Shown here: positions 52,692 through 61,616 of the stretch, in pieces
Numbering within the stretch: the first letter of the stretch is position 1
Layout of the letters: every line of letters starts with the position of its first letter
Assembly: GCF_037201805.1 (NCBI RefSeq)
Contig: NZ_CP147404.1
Span: 658,501-722,500, forward strand
DNA: 64,000 nt
Direction of reading: 5' to 3'
Source of the DNA: Bacillus sp. FJAT-52991
Lineage (GTDB): Bacteria > Bacillota > Bacilli > Bacillales > Domibacillaceae
Position numbers and translations under genes: made by a program
The notes under the pieces: generated by a model
The model's input: the letters and a program-made list of their open reading frames with translations, nothing else
Told to the model about the DNA's origin: nothing
The model's database searches: none

Positions 52692-54203
52692 TTAATTTGG
52701 CTTTTTTGCAACGTTTAGTCGTTCATTTCCCATAAAGAATACGGCTACAGCGGAAAAAGCAATGGGAATAAGAGCCCATAGAAAAGTGGTAGAGATGGAA
52801 TAAGACATCGCATCTACGATCACATTTAACACTTCTTTTGGGATCATCGCTCGTTGCTCAGGTTGAAAGATGCTTTGTAAATTATCAGCTGAACCAAAAT
52901 CACCTGCACCTTGTCCACCGATGGAAGCTAGTTTTTCGTTGAGCTTGCTTGTAAATAGCTTTGTTTGGATCGACCCAAAGACGGTAATTCCGATCGCTAA
53001 TCCTAAGGAACGAAAGAACGCGTTTGTGGAGTTAGCGGACCCGCGATACTTGTACTCCATCTTATGAATCGATGCGGATGGAAGAAGAGAAAAGGAAAAT
53101 CCAACGCCAAAACCAACTAATATCATATACATGGTCAAAGCGAGGCGTGATGTATCAGGATTGATAGTACTCATTAACGTCATGCCCACCGCATATGAAG
53201 TAATCGAGATCGTCATAATGGTGCGATACGGTAGCTTCGTTTGTGTAACCCCAGCAATACCTGATCCTACAACAGAACCAAGCAGCATCGGCATTAAAAT
53301 AACTCCAGCATTTGTCGCTGAACCACCATACACCGCTTGTACGAAAATGGGAATGAAAATGGTCAACGCAACAAAGGTAGCTCCGTATAAAAAGGCTAAC
53401 ACTTGTGCAGAAGCAAATAATCGATTTTTAAACATCCAAAACGAAATAATCGGTTCCTTCGCTTTCGTTTCCACCCACAAAAAGAGAATGAAAAGCAATC
53501 CAGAAATCGTAAATAACGAGATGATTTGCCAAGAGTCCCAAGCGAATTCTTTCCCGCCAAGCTCAAGGGCAAACATGAAGCTGACGACGGACGTGACGAG
53601 CGTAATCGCTCCAAACCAATCGATCGACTGCTTTGTATGATTGGGTGACTCTTGATAAAACTTGACGATCAAGAATAATGACACAATGCCAATAGGAATA
53701 TTGACATAAAATACCCAATGCCAGCTAATAGAATCGGTAATCCATGCACCTAATAATGGACCAATGACGCTTGAAGCGCCAAAAACAGCACCAATCAATC
53801 CGGTCATTTTTCCGCGCTGCTCCGGAGGAAAGATATCTAATACAATCGTAAAGGCAATCGGCAACAACGCACCTCCGCCAATCCCTTGTATAGCGCGATA
53901 CATCGCCAATTGTGGAATCGATTGCGCCACGCCACAAAGAGCCGAGCCAATTAAAAACACAACTAAACCAAATAAAAAGAATCGCTTTCTTCCATACATA
54001 TCAGATAATTTCCCGAAAATCGGCATCCCAGCAAGCACAGCGACCGCATAAGCCGACGTGATCCAAGCGTAGCTTTCGACACCACCTAAATCAGCTAAAA
54101 TGGATCCTAAAGCCGTCGCCACAATCGTATTGTCCATTGAAGACATGAAGATTCCTAAAAGTAGTCCCGCCAAGACAAGGCGTATATTTTTTTGCTCCCT
54201 CAT
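52692..54203 (-). CDS. MFS drug exporter, DHA2 (EmrB/QacA) family
   Basis: I start at ATG 54203, 9 bp from AGGAG; the upstream ATG touches the site itself. The protein has 503 residues and about 14 helices. Helix 1 carries the family motif MSSMDNTIVATALGSI, the loop 2-3 motif reads GKLSDMYGRKRFF, and motif C is GGALLPIAFTIV-like with PERGKMTG after it. It likely exports drugs or toxic compounds with proton antiport. No regulator is adjacent. Confidence 0.9.
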   Translation of the reverse strand: MREQKNIRLVLAGLLLGIFMSSMDNTIVATALGSILADLGGVESYAWITSAYAVAVLAGMPIFGKLSDMYGRKRFFLFGLVVFLIGSALCGVAQSIPQLAMYRAIQGIGGGALLPIAFTIVLDIFPPEQRGKMTGLIGAVFGASSVIGPLLGAWITDSISWHWVFYVNIPIGIVSLFLIVKFYQESPNHTKQSIDWFGAITLVTSVVSFMFALELGGKEFAWDSWQIISLFTISGLLFILFLWVETKAKEPIISFWMFKNRLFASAQVLAFLYGATFVALTIFIPIFVQAVYGGSATNAGVILMPMLLGSVVGSGIAGVTQTKLPYRTIMTISITSYAVGMTLMSTINPDTSRLALTMYMILVGFGVGFSFSLLPSASIHKMEYKYRGSANSTNAFFRSLGLAIGITVFGSIQTKLFTSKLNEKLASIGGQGAGDFGSADNLQSIFQPEQRAMIPKEVLNVIVDAMSYSISTTFLWALIPIAFSAVAVFFMGNERLNVAKKPN

Positions 54204-54212
54204 AAGCAACAT

Positions 54213-54440
54213 CTCCTTTTAAAAACATATTTTTTATTATTTTACCTATAATTTTTATTAATTGAAACTCTAAATGATCTCTGTTCTAAGTGGTGAAAAC
54301 GCAGTTAAATCGTAAAGGTGTGAAAGACATTGTGATCGCGAACGATATAGACTTATCTCTATAAAAAGCTATTGCGCATAAATATTTTTTGCTATGAATC
54401 CTTATTAAATCAACAATGTCTAGACTTTTTATTGCACATA
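54213..54440. other. Intergenic region with no recognisable feature
   Basis: AT-rich sequence between the MFS gene and the topB terminator. I see no open frame with a ribosome site, no clear promoter and no repeat shared with the rest of the window. Confidence 0.5.
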
Positions 54441-54490
54441 AAAAAACCTGCACATAATTAAAATTTGAAGTAATTATATGTGCAGGTTTA
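54441..54490 (-). terminator. Terminator of topB
   Basis: AAACCTGCACATAATTA pairs with TAATTATATGTGCAGGTTT apart from a small bulge; A- and T-runs flank it. Confidence 0.88.
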
Positions 54491-54526
54491 ATTCTTTATT
54501 TGAATAATAGTCCTATCAATAACTGA

Positions 54527-56719
54527 CTATTTATCTAATTTAAATCCTTTTAGCAAATCAGCAAATGCATTATTTAATGGCTCTGCCTCTTTTTCCTGCT
54601 GTTTTAAGTACTTTTGTACAGAGCGTTTATCCACTTTTCCACCAGATTCTTTTTTACGTCTTGCTTCAAAAGCAGATAGTTTCTCACGATATCCACATTT
54701 ACATGTGAAGATTTGCCCTTCTCCTTCACCACGAAGTTCCATTTTCTTTTTACATTGTGGGCAGCGGGCATTGGTTACGCGTGCCACGTTCTTTTTATGA
54801 CCGCATTCACGATCTTGGCAGACAAGCATTTTACCTTTCTTGCTGTTCACCTCTAACATCGGTTTCCCGCAGTCTGGGCAAGATTTTGTTGAGATATTAT
54901 CGTGTTTATATTTTTTATCGCTTGCTTTAATTTCTGCCACAATTTCTTTTGTGTGTTCTTTCATTTCATTGATGAACACATCTTTTTTCAGTTTTCCTTT
55001 AGAAATCAGCTCAAGCTTTTGTTCCCAATCAGCTGTTGTCGCTGGCGATCTTAATTCTTCTGGTACTAAATCTAGCAGTTGACGACCTTTAGAAGTGATA
55101 TAGATTTCTTTTCCACCACGTTTTTCGATTAGGAATGAATTGAATAATTTATCAATAATATCAGCACGAGTTGCAACTGTACCAAGTCCACCAGTTGATT
55201 TTAACGTATCGACAAGCTTCTTATCGTTTGTTTTCATGTACTTTGTAGGATTTTCCATTGCTGACAGTAAAGTTGCCTCTGTAAAGCGTGCAGGTGGCTT
55301 TGTTTGGCCTGATGTTTGAACAATTAGTTTTGTCTTTAATACATCGCCTTTTTCAATACTAGGTAATAGTTGCTCTTTTACATCGTCAGTTGATTCTTCA
55401 TCATTGAACCGGTTTTTGTACACTTCTTTCCAACCGATATTCATTACTAATTTTCCTTTAGCAATGAATTTTTCATCACCAATTTTTGCTTGTACTGTTA
55501 ACTGCTCGTACTCAAAAGCAGGGAATAATACAGCTAAGAAGCGTTTTACTACAAGATCATAAATTTTGCGTTCTTTATCTGTGAATGCTGAAAAATTCAC
55601 ATAGCCTTCTGTTGGAATGATCGCATGGTGATCACTTACTTTACTATCATCTACAAATGCTTTTGTCGCTTTGATAGGCTTATTCAACACTTTATTTGCT
55701 AGAGGCCGATATTCACCTATACCACATGCATTTAAACGCTCTGGAAGTGTGCTAACGATATCAGAAGATAAATAACGTGAGTCAGTACGAGGATAAGTTA
55801 ACACTTTATGTTGTTCGTACAGTTTTTGCATGATGTTCAATGTTTCTTTAGCTGAATAACCAAAGATTTTATTCGCATCACGTTGTAACTCTGTTAAATC
55901 ATATAAAGAAGGGGCAAATGTTTTTTTTGCTTTACGATCAATGGAAACAACACTCGCATCTTTACGTCCAAGCGATTTAACGATTGCATCGATTTTTTCT
56001 TTATTAAAGTTACGACTATTACCATTCGCATCTTGCCACGTTAATTTAAGTCCATCTGTTTGAGCTTCAATACCATAATACGTTTGAGGTTTGAAGTTTT
56101 TTATTTCATCTTCACGTGCTGCAACCATTGCAACTGTTGGTGTCTGTACACGACCACAATTTAGTTGAGCATTAAATTTAGTTGTTAGTGCACGAGTTGC
56201 GTTTAAACCGATATACCAGTCTGCCTCAGAACGTGCTACTGCCGAAGCATATAAGTTTTCATAAGCTTTACCAGGCTTTAAGTTATTGAATCCATCTTTA
56301 ATCGCTTTATCTGTTACAGAGGAAATCCACAGACGTTTGATTGGCTTACGGACTTTTGCTTTATCAATAATCCAACGCGCAACTAATTCTCCTTCTCTCC
56401 CGGCATCAGTAGCTACAATTATTTCACTCACATCACTGCGATTTAACTGTGCTTTTACAGCATTAAACTGTTTTCCAGTTTGTTTCATAACCACTAATTT
56501 CATGCGTTCTGGAAGCATAGGAAGATCTTCTAGGTTCCATGTTTTATATTTATTATCGTATGCCTCTGGATCTGCTAACGTCACTAAATGTCCTAATGCC
56601 CAAGTGACGATGTACTTATTACCTTCTAAAAATCCATTGCCTTTCTTCGTACACTTCAATACATTCGCAATATCACGTGCAACGGAAGGTTTCTCAGCAA
56701 TTACTACACTTTTTGCCAT
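54527..56719 (-). CDS. topB: DNA topoisomerase III
   Basis: The 730-residue type IA topoisomerase starts with the Toprim domain (VVIAEKPSVARDIANVL). The active-site Tyr is in LTYPRTDSRYL near residue 308. The core continues with GLGTVATRADIIDKLF, and a C-terminal zinc region with CPDC...CQDREC and CPQC...CKC pairs (about 610-690). It decatenates DNA and removes supercoils through a single-strand passage mechanism, often with RecQ. Length matches B. subtilis TopB. Monocistronic. Confidence 0.97.
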   Translation of the reverse strand: MAKSVVIAEKPSVARDIANVLKCTKKGNGFLEGNKYIVTWALGHLVTLADPEAYDNKYKTWNLEDLPMLPERMKLVVMKQTGKQFNAVKAQLNRSDVSEIIVATDAGREGELVARWIIDKAKVRKPIKRLWISSVTDKAIKDGFNNLKPGKAYENLYASAVARSEADWYIGLNATRALTTKFNAQLNCGRVQTPTVAMVAAREDEIKNFKPQTYYGIEAQTDGLKLTWQDANGNSRNFNKEKIDAIVKSLGRKDASVVSIDRKAKKTFAPSLYDLTELQRDANKIFGYSAKETLNIMQKLYEQHKVLTYPRTDSRYLSSDIVSTLPERLNACGIGEYRPLANKVLNKPIKATKAFVDDSKVSDHHAIIPTEGYVNFSAFTDKERKIYDLVVKRFLAVLFPAFEYEQLTVQAKIGDEKFIAKGKLVMNIGWKEVYKNRFNDEESTDDVKEQLLPSIEKGDVLKTKLIVQTSGQTKPPARFTEATLLSAMENPTKYMKTNDKKLVDTLKSTGGLGTVATRADIIDKLFNSFLIEKRGGKEIYITSKGRQLLDLVPEELRSPATTADWEQKLELISKGKLKKDVFINEMKEHTKEIVAEIKASDKKYKHDNISTKSCPDCGKPMLEVNSKKGKMLVCQDRECGHKKNVARVTNARCPQCKKKMELRGEGEGQIFTCKCGYREKLSAFEARRKKESGGKVDKRSVQKYLKQQEKEAEPLNNAFADLLKGFKLDK

Positions 56720-56895
56720 TTTTTTGAACTCCTTTACTAACGATGTACTGTCTAATATACCATAGTTTTAGGGCGGAAAATGTATAGGCACTCTTATTTA
56801 GTAGCAGTTGCTGCTTCTATATTTGAATAAAGCTTGATCCACTTGTAAATAGGCGTAGGAGATATTCTATGTTCCACTCCAAAATAAAACAGCTC

Positions 56896-56925
56896 TTGTG
56901 TTTTTTTACCAAAGCGGTCTATAAT
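56896..56925 (+). promoter_or_regulatory. Probable sigma-A promoter of metA
   Basis: TTGTGT, 18 bp, perfect TATAAT, 37 bp before the start. No S-box riboswitch is present in this leader. Confidence 0.5.
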
Positions 56926-56962
56926 GATTTATTGAAAATTCGAAAATATAGGGGGTAAGAAA

Positions 56963-57871
56963 ATGCCAATCAATATACCAAGACAACTTCCGGCAACAGA
57001 AATATTAGAGAAAGAGAATATTTTCGTGATGGATGTCGACCGCGCGCACAGTCAAGATATTCGTCCGTTAAATATTTTGATCTTAAATTTAATGCCGGAA
57101 AAAGAAAAAACAGAGGCCCAGCTGCTTCGTCTATTAGGAAATACCCCGCTTCAGGTGAATGTTTCCTTTTTATATACAGCCACTCATGAATCGAAAAATG
57201 TAAGCAAATCGCATTTAGAGCAATTTTACACGACATTTGAAGAGGTAAAGCATCGACGAATCGACGGAATGATTATTACTGGAGCGCCCGTGGAATTGAT
57301 GGAATTCGAGGATGTGAATTACTGGAAAGAACTAGAAGGGATCATGGACTGGGCGAAAACAAATGTGACGTCCTCTCTCCATATTTGCTGGGGAGCTCAA
57401 GCATCACTATACCATCATTTTGGTATCGGTAAATTTGAGCTTCCAAAAAAATGTTCTGGTATTTACAAACATACGGTAATAGAGCCAACAGTTAAACTAT
57501 TGCGAGGTTTTGATGACGAGTTTTATGCGCCGGTTTCTCGTTACACGGATGTCGAAGTCGAAGCAATTCTAGCTCATGAAGAACTGATGCTTCTGTCTTC
57601 TTCGGAGGAAGCAGGTCCGTTTCTTATCATGTCTAAAGATGAAAAACAAATCATGATTACTGGTCACTTGGAATACGACGTGCATACATTAGCGGAAGAA
57701 TATAGTCGGGATGTAGCAAAGGGAATTGAGATTGACATGCCAAAAAATTATTTCCCAGACAATAATCCGACAAAGAAACCTGTAAACAAATGGCGTTCAC
57801 ACGCACATTTGCTGTTTTCCAACTGGTTAAACTACTATGTTTATCAAGAAACGCCATATGAGTGGGAATGA
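56963..57871 (+). CDS. metA: Homoserine O-acetyltransferase (MetA/MetAA family)
   Basis: This 302-residue protein of the MetA fold (class I glutamine amidotransferase-like) has catalytic Cys142 in [17 protein letters not shown] and the His/Glu pair in TGHLEYD near residues 235-237. Residue 111, which decides acyl-CoA choice in this family, is Glu. In B. cereus MetA that is the acetyl-CoA type, while Gly gives succinyl specificity. The expected reaction is therefore homoserine plus acetyl-CoA to O-acetylhomoserine, the first committed step to methionine. Monocistronic with a strong terminator directly at its stop. Confidence 0.95.
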   Translation: MPINIPRQLPATEILEKENIFVMDVDRAHSQDIRPLNILILNLMPEKEKTEAQLLRLLGNTPLQVNVSFLYTATHESKNVSKSHLEQFYTTFEEVKHRRIDGMIITGAPVELMEFEDVNYWKELEGIMDWAKTNVTSSLHICWGAQASLYHHFGIGKFELPKKCSGIYKHTVIEPTVKLLRGFDDEFYAPVSRYTDVEVEAILAHEELMLLSSSEEAGPFLIMSKDEKQIMITGHLEYDVHTLAEEYSRDVAKGIEIDMPKNYFPDNNPTKKPVNKWRSHAHLLFSNWLNYYVYQETPYEWE

Positions 57872-57900
57872 AAAAACCGGAGAGCGCTCTCCGGTTTTTT
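57871..57900. terminator. Bidirectional terminator between metA and mtnU
   Basis: CCGGAGAGC pairs with GCTCTCCGG, flanked by six A and six or more T; it serves both convergent genes. Confidence 0.92.
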
Positions 57901-58683
57901 TTAATAAAACGATGGTCGACGATCTTCAAATACTGGGATTCGTTTACGGATTTCCTCTACTTTCTCCAAATCGATTTCCCCGACGAGCAATTGTTCAGCT
58001 TCACCGGCTTCAGCAATGATTTCTCCCCATGGATCAATGATCATGGAATGGCCAGCAAATACATTTTTCGGATCTGCTCCGCTTCGGTTACAGCCAATCA
58101 CATACGCTTGGTTTTCAATGGCTCGAGCAATCAGCAATGTGCGCCAATGATCCACACGGGCGAGCGGCCATTCAGCAGGAATAAATAACACTTTTGCGCC
58201 AGCTAACACGTGCTTTCGAAGCCATTCAGGAAAGCGGATATCGTAGCAAATAAACGCGGCCATTGTTTCTCCTTCCAGTGAAAATAGCCCATCTTCATTA
58301 CCTGCCTGTAAAAATTTCTCCTCTTCCATCAAGCGGAATAAGTGAAGTTTGCTATATTTCTTAACTAATTCACCCTGTTGATTAATAACGAGCAATGTAT
58401 TTTCTACGCCGTCTTGTGTTTGATTCGCTACTGATCCTGCGATCAGATGCAGACGATGTTTTTTTGCCTGTTCGCTTAAAAAAGCAATCGCTTGAATTGC
58501 TTCCTGATCGGCAATTTCATCTAAGCGAGTTAAGTCATATCCTGTTGTCCACAATTCTGGCAATATCGCAAGCTCGCATCCTTGATCAGCTACTTGTTGT
58601 AGCCATTGCTCCGCTCGTTGATAATTGGTGGTCGGATCTCCAAAGGCGATATCCATTTGGAGACAAGCAATCTTCATTTTCAC
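57901..58683 (-). CDS. mtnU: MtnU, omega-amidase of methionine salvage (nitrilase family)
   Basis: I choose GTG 58683 (260 residues), 8 bp after GAGG; TTG 58689 and ATG 58677 are less well spaced. This carbon-nitrogen hydrolase has the catalytic triad Glu in ILPELWTTGYD (about 43), Lys in KYSKLHLF (about 110) and Cys in AAFICYDIRFPEW (about 146). In the salvage pathway it hydrolyses 2-oxoglutaramate made by MtnE when glutamine is the amino donor. It is divergent from mtnE, as in B. subtilis (ykrU/ykrV). Confidence 0.9.
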   Translation of the reverse strand: MKMKIACLQMDIAFGDPTTNYQRAEQWLQQVADQGCELAILPELWTTGYDLTRLDEIADQEAIQAIAFLSEQAKKHRLHLIAGSVANQTQDGVENTLLVINQQGELVKKYSKLHLFRLMEEEKFLQAGNEDGLFSLEGETMAAFICYDIRFPEWLRKHVLAGAKVLFIPAEWPLARVDHWRTLLIARAIENQAYVIGCNRSGADPKNVFAGHSMIIDPWGEIIAEAGEAEQLLVGEIDLEKVEEIRKRIPVFEDRRPSFY

Positions 58684-58782
58684 TTTCAACGCCTCATTTC
58701 TATCTGAAAATTCATTCTTTACAATCTTTATCTTTCGTTATAACATTATTTACTACAATTTAAAAGTGAGAGAAGTGATAGC

Positions 58783-59979
58783 ATGAAAGATTTTGAGCAA
58801 TCCAAATTGCTGCAAGCGTTGCCGGATCAGTTTTTTGCTAAGCTTGGACAAAAAGTGGCTGATGCGATGAAAGAAGGACGAGATGTGATTAATTTAGGGC
58901 AAGGAAGTCCTGATCAGCCTCCGCCGAATCATGTGATCAACGCCTTGCAACAAGCAGCTGAAAATCCGGTGAATCATAAATATTCCCCGTTTAAAGGATT
59001 TCCGTATGTGAAAGAAGCGTGTGCTCAATTTTATAAGCGAGAATACGGTGTCGATGTTGACCCAGAGACAGAAATTGCTCTTTTATTTGGAGGGAAGGCA
59101 GGGCTTGTGGAATTACCGCAAGTATTGTTAAATCCAGGTGATGTGGCATTAGTACCAGATCCCGGTTATCCCGATTATTGGTCAGGGATTGCACTTTCAG
59201 GAGCAGAGATGTATACGATGCCGCTCACGGAAGAGAATCGTTATTTGCCTCGCTATGAGGAGATTCCTGGGGATGTACTGAAACGAGCGAAGCTATTGTT
59301 TATTAATTATCCAAATAATCCGACCGGAGCAATGGCAGATGAAGCCTTTTTTGAAGAAACGATTGCTTTTGCGAACAAGCATAATCTATGTGTGGTACAT
59401 GACTTTGCTTATGGAGCGATTGGTTTTGATGACAATAAGCCCGTTAGTTTTTTACAAGTAGAAGGGGCGAAAGAGATCGGATTAGAAATATATACAATGT
59501 CGAAAACATATAATATGGCCGGCTGGCGCGTAGGCTTTGCGGTGGGCAATCCGAGTGTGGTTGCGGCACTAGAATTATTGCAAGATCATTTGCATTGCAG
59601 TTTATTTGGCGGAATACAAGAAGCGACAGCAGCGGCTTTGCTTGGGGAGCAACAAGGCGTAAAAGAACAGGAGGAGATGTATGAAAAACGTCGCAATTTG
59701 TTAATCGACGGACTCAATCGCATCGGCTGGAAAGTTGAAGCGCCTGAAGGATCATTTTTTTCGTGGTTAAAAGTGCCAGAAGGCTATACGTCTGAGCAAT
59801 TTAGTGAGCGTTTGCTGAATGAAGCGAATGTAGTGGTGGCACCAGGCGTGGGCTTTGGAAAATATGGAGAAGGGTATGTGCGAGCAGGGTTAGTCGTTTC
59901 GGAAGACAAAATTTTAGAAGCGATTGAGCGAATCGATCGACTGAAAATTTTTGAAAATCGGGTTGACAGTTTTTCATAA
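58783..59979 (+). CDS. mtnE: MtnE, glutamine-dependent aminotransferase of methionine salvage
   Basis: This 398-residue fold-type I PLP aminotransferase has FINYPNNPTGA, the aspartate in VVHDFAYG, the PLP lysine in TMSKTYNMAGWR (about residue 240) and the C-terminal arginine in YVRAGLVVS. It converts 4-methylthio-2-oxobutyrate to methionine using glutamine. The length equals B. subtilis MtnE (YkrV). The promoter of a SAM riboswitch transcript overlaps its last codons. Confidence 0.92.
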   Translation: MKDFEQSKLLQALPDQFFAKLGQKVADAMKEGRDVINLGQGSPDQPPPNHVINALQQAAENPVNHKYSPFKGFPYVKEACAQFYKREYGVDVDPETEIALLFGGKAGLVELPQVLLNPGDVALVPDPGYPDYWSGIALSGAEMYTMPLTEENRYLPRYEEIPGDVLKRAKLLFINYPNNPTGAMADEAFFEETIAFANKHNLCVVHDFAYGAIGFDDNKPVSFLQVEGAKEIGLEIYTMSKTYNMAGWRVGFAVGNPSVVAALELLQDHLHCSLFGGIQEATAAALLGEQQGVKEQEEMYEKRRNLLIDGLNRIGWKVEAPEGSFFSWLKVPEGYTSEQFSERLLNEANVVVAPGVGFGKYGEGYVRAGLVVSEDKILEAIERIDRLKIFENRVDSFS

Positions 59980-59991
59980 ACATGCAATAAT
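59963..59991 (+). promoter_or_regulatory. Sigma-A promoter of the SAM riboswitch transcript
   Basis: TTGACA, exactly 17 bp, AATAAT. The -35 lies inside the last codons of mtnE. A short palindrome (AAAACGAT/ATCGTTTT, 60004-60017) follows before the aptamer. Confidence 0.75.
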
Positions 59992-60040
59992 GCAAATTAA
60001 CTGAAAACGATCGTTTTAGAACAAATGAATATGAACGCAA

Positions 60041-60146
60041 TCTTATCAAGAGCAGGTGGAGGGACAAGCCCGATGAAACCCGGCAACCGACTTAGCTTTA
60101 TGCTAGGCACGGTGCTAATTCTTGCAGCTTAGGCTGAGAGATAAGA
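60041..60146 (+). promoter_or_regulatory. SAM-I (S-box) riboswitch
   Basis: The S-box core is clear: CTTATCAAGAG, then AGGTGGAGGGACAAGCCC, then CGATGAAACCCGGCAACC, closing with GCTGAGAGATAAG. P1 pairs 60041-60047 (TCTTATC) with 60140-60146 (GATAAGA). The same TCTTATC occurs again at 60171-60177 in the terminator loop, so the 3' arm of P1 can pair there instead as an antiterminator when SAM is low. SAM binding would end transcription. Confidence 0.97.
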
Positions 60147-60163
60147 AAGAGTGATGAATAACC

Positions 60164-60191
60164 AACCTCTTCTTATCGAAGAGGTTTTTTT
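60164..60191 (+). terminator. Riboswitch-controlled terminator
   Basis: AACCTCTTC pairs with GAAGAGGTT, then at least five more T. Its loop contains the TCTTATC copy that competes with P1. Confidence 0.93.
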
Positions 60192-60213
60192 GTTACTAAG
60201 GAGGAGAAGATCA

Positions 60214-60726
60214 ATGACAGCAATTATAGATGAACAAGTAGAGTGGACCATTTCCGGTACGAGTTTTTTCGATACAGCCAATGTGCAAGAAGGAGAGAAT
60301 GTATTATATATTGGGGGGAATTTAGCCTTTTTGTCTAGATTAGCGGCAGAAAATGTGAGTGTGACGTCCTCTCTTCCGGTAGAAGATCAGACATTTGATA
60401 GTGCTTTAACGAACTTAAGTCTTCAGAAAGTGGAGGAAGCAGAAACGGTATTGAAACACATCTTTGCTCAATTAAAGCCAGGTGGCCGATTGGTGGCGGA
60501 TTTCGCTGAATTAGAAACCCTTCGTCATGCAGGAGAGTTCGCCTATAAGAAAAGCTTGCCTGATTACTGGGATTTACTTCGCGAAATCGGTTTTGAAGCC
60601 ATTTTTGTTCAGCAAATCACCGCCTGCACGATCGAAGAAGTTGTTCTTCAAGGGTGGGAAGAACTGGTGGGTACTAAAAAATTCCCTGTTAAAGTGAATC
60701 GTTTTGTTGCTTTGAAAGGTCATTGA
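60214..60726 (+). CDS. Small methyltransferase-like protein under SAM riboswitch control
   Basis: I start at ATG 60214 (AAGGAGG site), because the open frame further up runs through the riboswitch and its terminator. The 170-residue protein resembles a shortened class I SAM methyltransferase: ENVLYIGGNLAFLSRLA (about 26-42) stands where motif I (usually GxGxG) belongs, EDQTFDSALTNLSLQKVEEAETVLKHIFAQLKPGGRLV follows the post-I to motif IV/V pattern, and VNRFVALKGH is the last strand. The glycine motif is degenerate, so SAM binding is uncertain. I do not recognise a named function; the riboswitch places it in sulfur or SAM metabolism. Its 3' end overlaps the convergent AAC(3) gene by 38 bp. Confidence 0.65.
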   Translation: MTAIIDEQVEWTISGTSFFDTANVQEGENVLYIGGNLAFLSRLAAENVSVTSSLPVEDQTFDSALTNLSLQKVEEAETVLKHIFAQLKPGGRLVADFAELETLRHAGEFAYKKSLPDYWDLLREIGFEAIFVQQITACTIEEVVLQGWEELVGTKKFPVKVNRFVALKGH

Positions 60727-61516
60727 AATACTGTGCAGTGAAATCCACTAACGGTCGAAGCTTGATCACTTTACAAGCCGCTTGACCAATGTTGCCAGTA
60801 TGCACATGATGCAACTGTTCAAAAGCAGCTCCAACATCTTGAAAGCGATTGGAGTATTCTTCTAACTGTTGATACGTCTTCCACACTCGTTCGCCATTTT
60901 CAAGCATAGCAGAACCTTGTTCAAAAATCGGACGCCCATCTTTTGCACGAGACTCGCCTAAATGCATGGCGGTACAGGAGTCGTAATCGGTGCCGATAAA
61001 AAGAATCGAGGCATCTAAGTCATAGAGCTTAGCGAGTGGCGAATGATCACCAAATGGAAAGTCGGGGGCATGATGGCTAACAATCCAATCCGTGTGTTTT
61101 CCCCAAGCGGTAAACGAACAAGCTGGATGAAGGCTGCGCCTAACATCGGGAAAACTGCGAAACGCTTCGGCAATTTTTCCCATCCCAAGGGTCGGGGTAA
61201 TATCAGGGAGATAAGCGGGCATCATAAAACGAATGCTCGGCCACCACTCTTCAGGAACAGGTGGATTCTCCCAATATTTTGGATCAGTATTATGAGTCGT
61301 TTGAGCGGGCATAACAATTGATCCTTCCACGGTGATCGTATCCATCAATGCTTGAATCACTGCAATCTCTCCGCCAGCTACCCAGCCAATCGAACTTAAA
61401 GAAGAGTGAACAATCACATGATCTCCTAATTTGAGTCCAAGAGCGTGTAAATCCTTCACTAACGTCTCTCGCGTAATTAAAGACTTCGTCTGATCAATTA
61501 AGTCCTTCCTTGCCAT
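60689..61516 (-). CDS. AAC(3)-family N-acetyltransferase (YokD-like)
   Basis: The start is ATG 61516, 7 bp after GGAGG; longer readings have no site. The 275-residue protein is of the antibiotic_NAT fold with VIVHSSLSSIGWVAGG (about 32-47), GSIVMPAQTTHN, and the C-terminal GSAMLENGERVWKTYQQLE. Family members include true aminoglycoside 3-N-acetyltransferases and chromosomal homologues of unknown substrate such as YokD. Resistance cannot be inferred from the sequence alone. It converges on the riboswitch-controlled gene, overlapping by 38 bp. Confidence 0.85.
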   Translation of the reverse strand: MARKDLIDQTKSLITRETLVKDLHALGLKLGDHVIVHSSLSSIGWVAGGEIAVIQALMDTITVEGSIVMPAQTTHNTDPKYWENPPVPEEWWPSIRFMMPAYLPDITPTLGMGKIAEAFRSFPDVRRSLHPACSFTAWGKHTDWIVSHHAPDFPFGDHSPLAKLYDLDASILFIGTDYDSCTAMHLGESRAKDGRPIFEQGSAMLENGERVWKTYQQLEEYSNRFQDVGAAFEQLHHVHTGNIGQAACKVIKLRPLVDFTAQYFNDLSKQQNDSL

Positions 61517-61616
61517 ACACATTCCTCCTATACTTAACTCAGTTTCTTCTATTATATATGAAGCTTCTCTCCAAAAGAAAAATTTAGTTGTACTCCTCTT
61601 TTTCCGTTTAGTATGA

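Noticed and set aside
52609-52695. 28-codon frame starting with a good AGGAGG site
   Set aside because: It runs through the stem of the bidirectional terminator at 52650-52685, has no recognisable product and no clear promoter; possibly a chance site or a gene remnant.
60151-60213. Upstream extension of the methyltransferase-like protein
   Set aside because: The extra 21 codons would be encoded by the riboswitch terminator; the AAGGAGG site fits ATG 60214.
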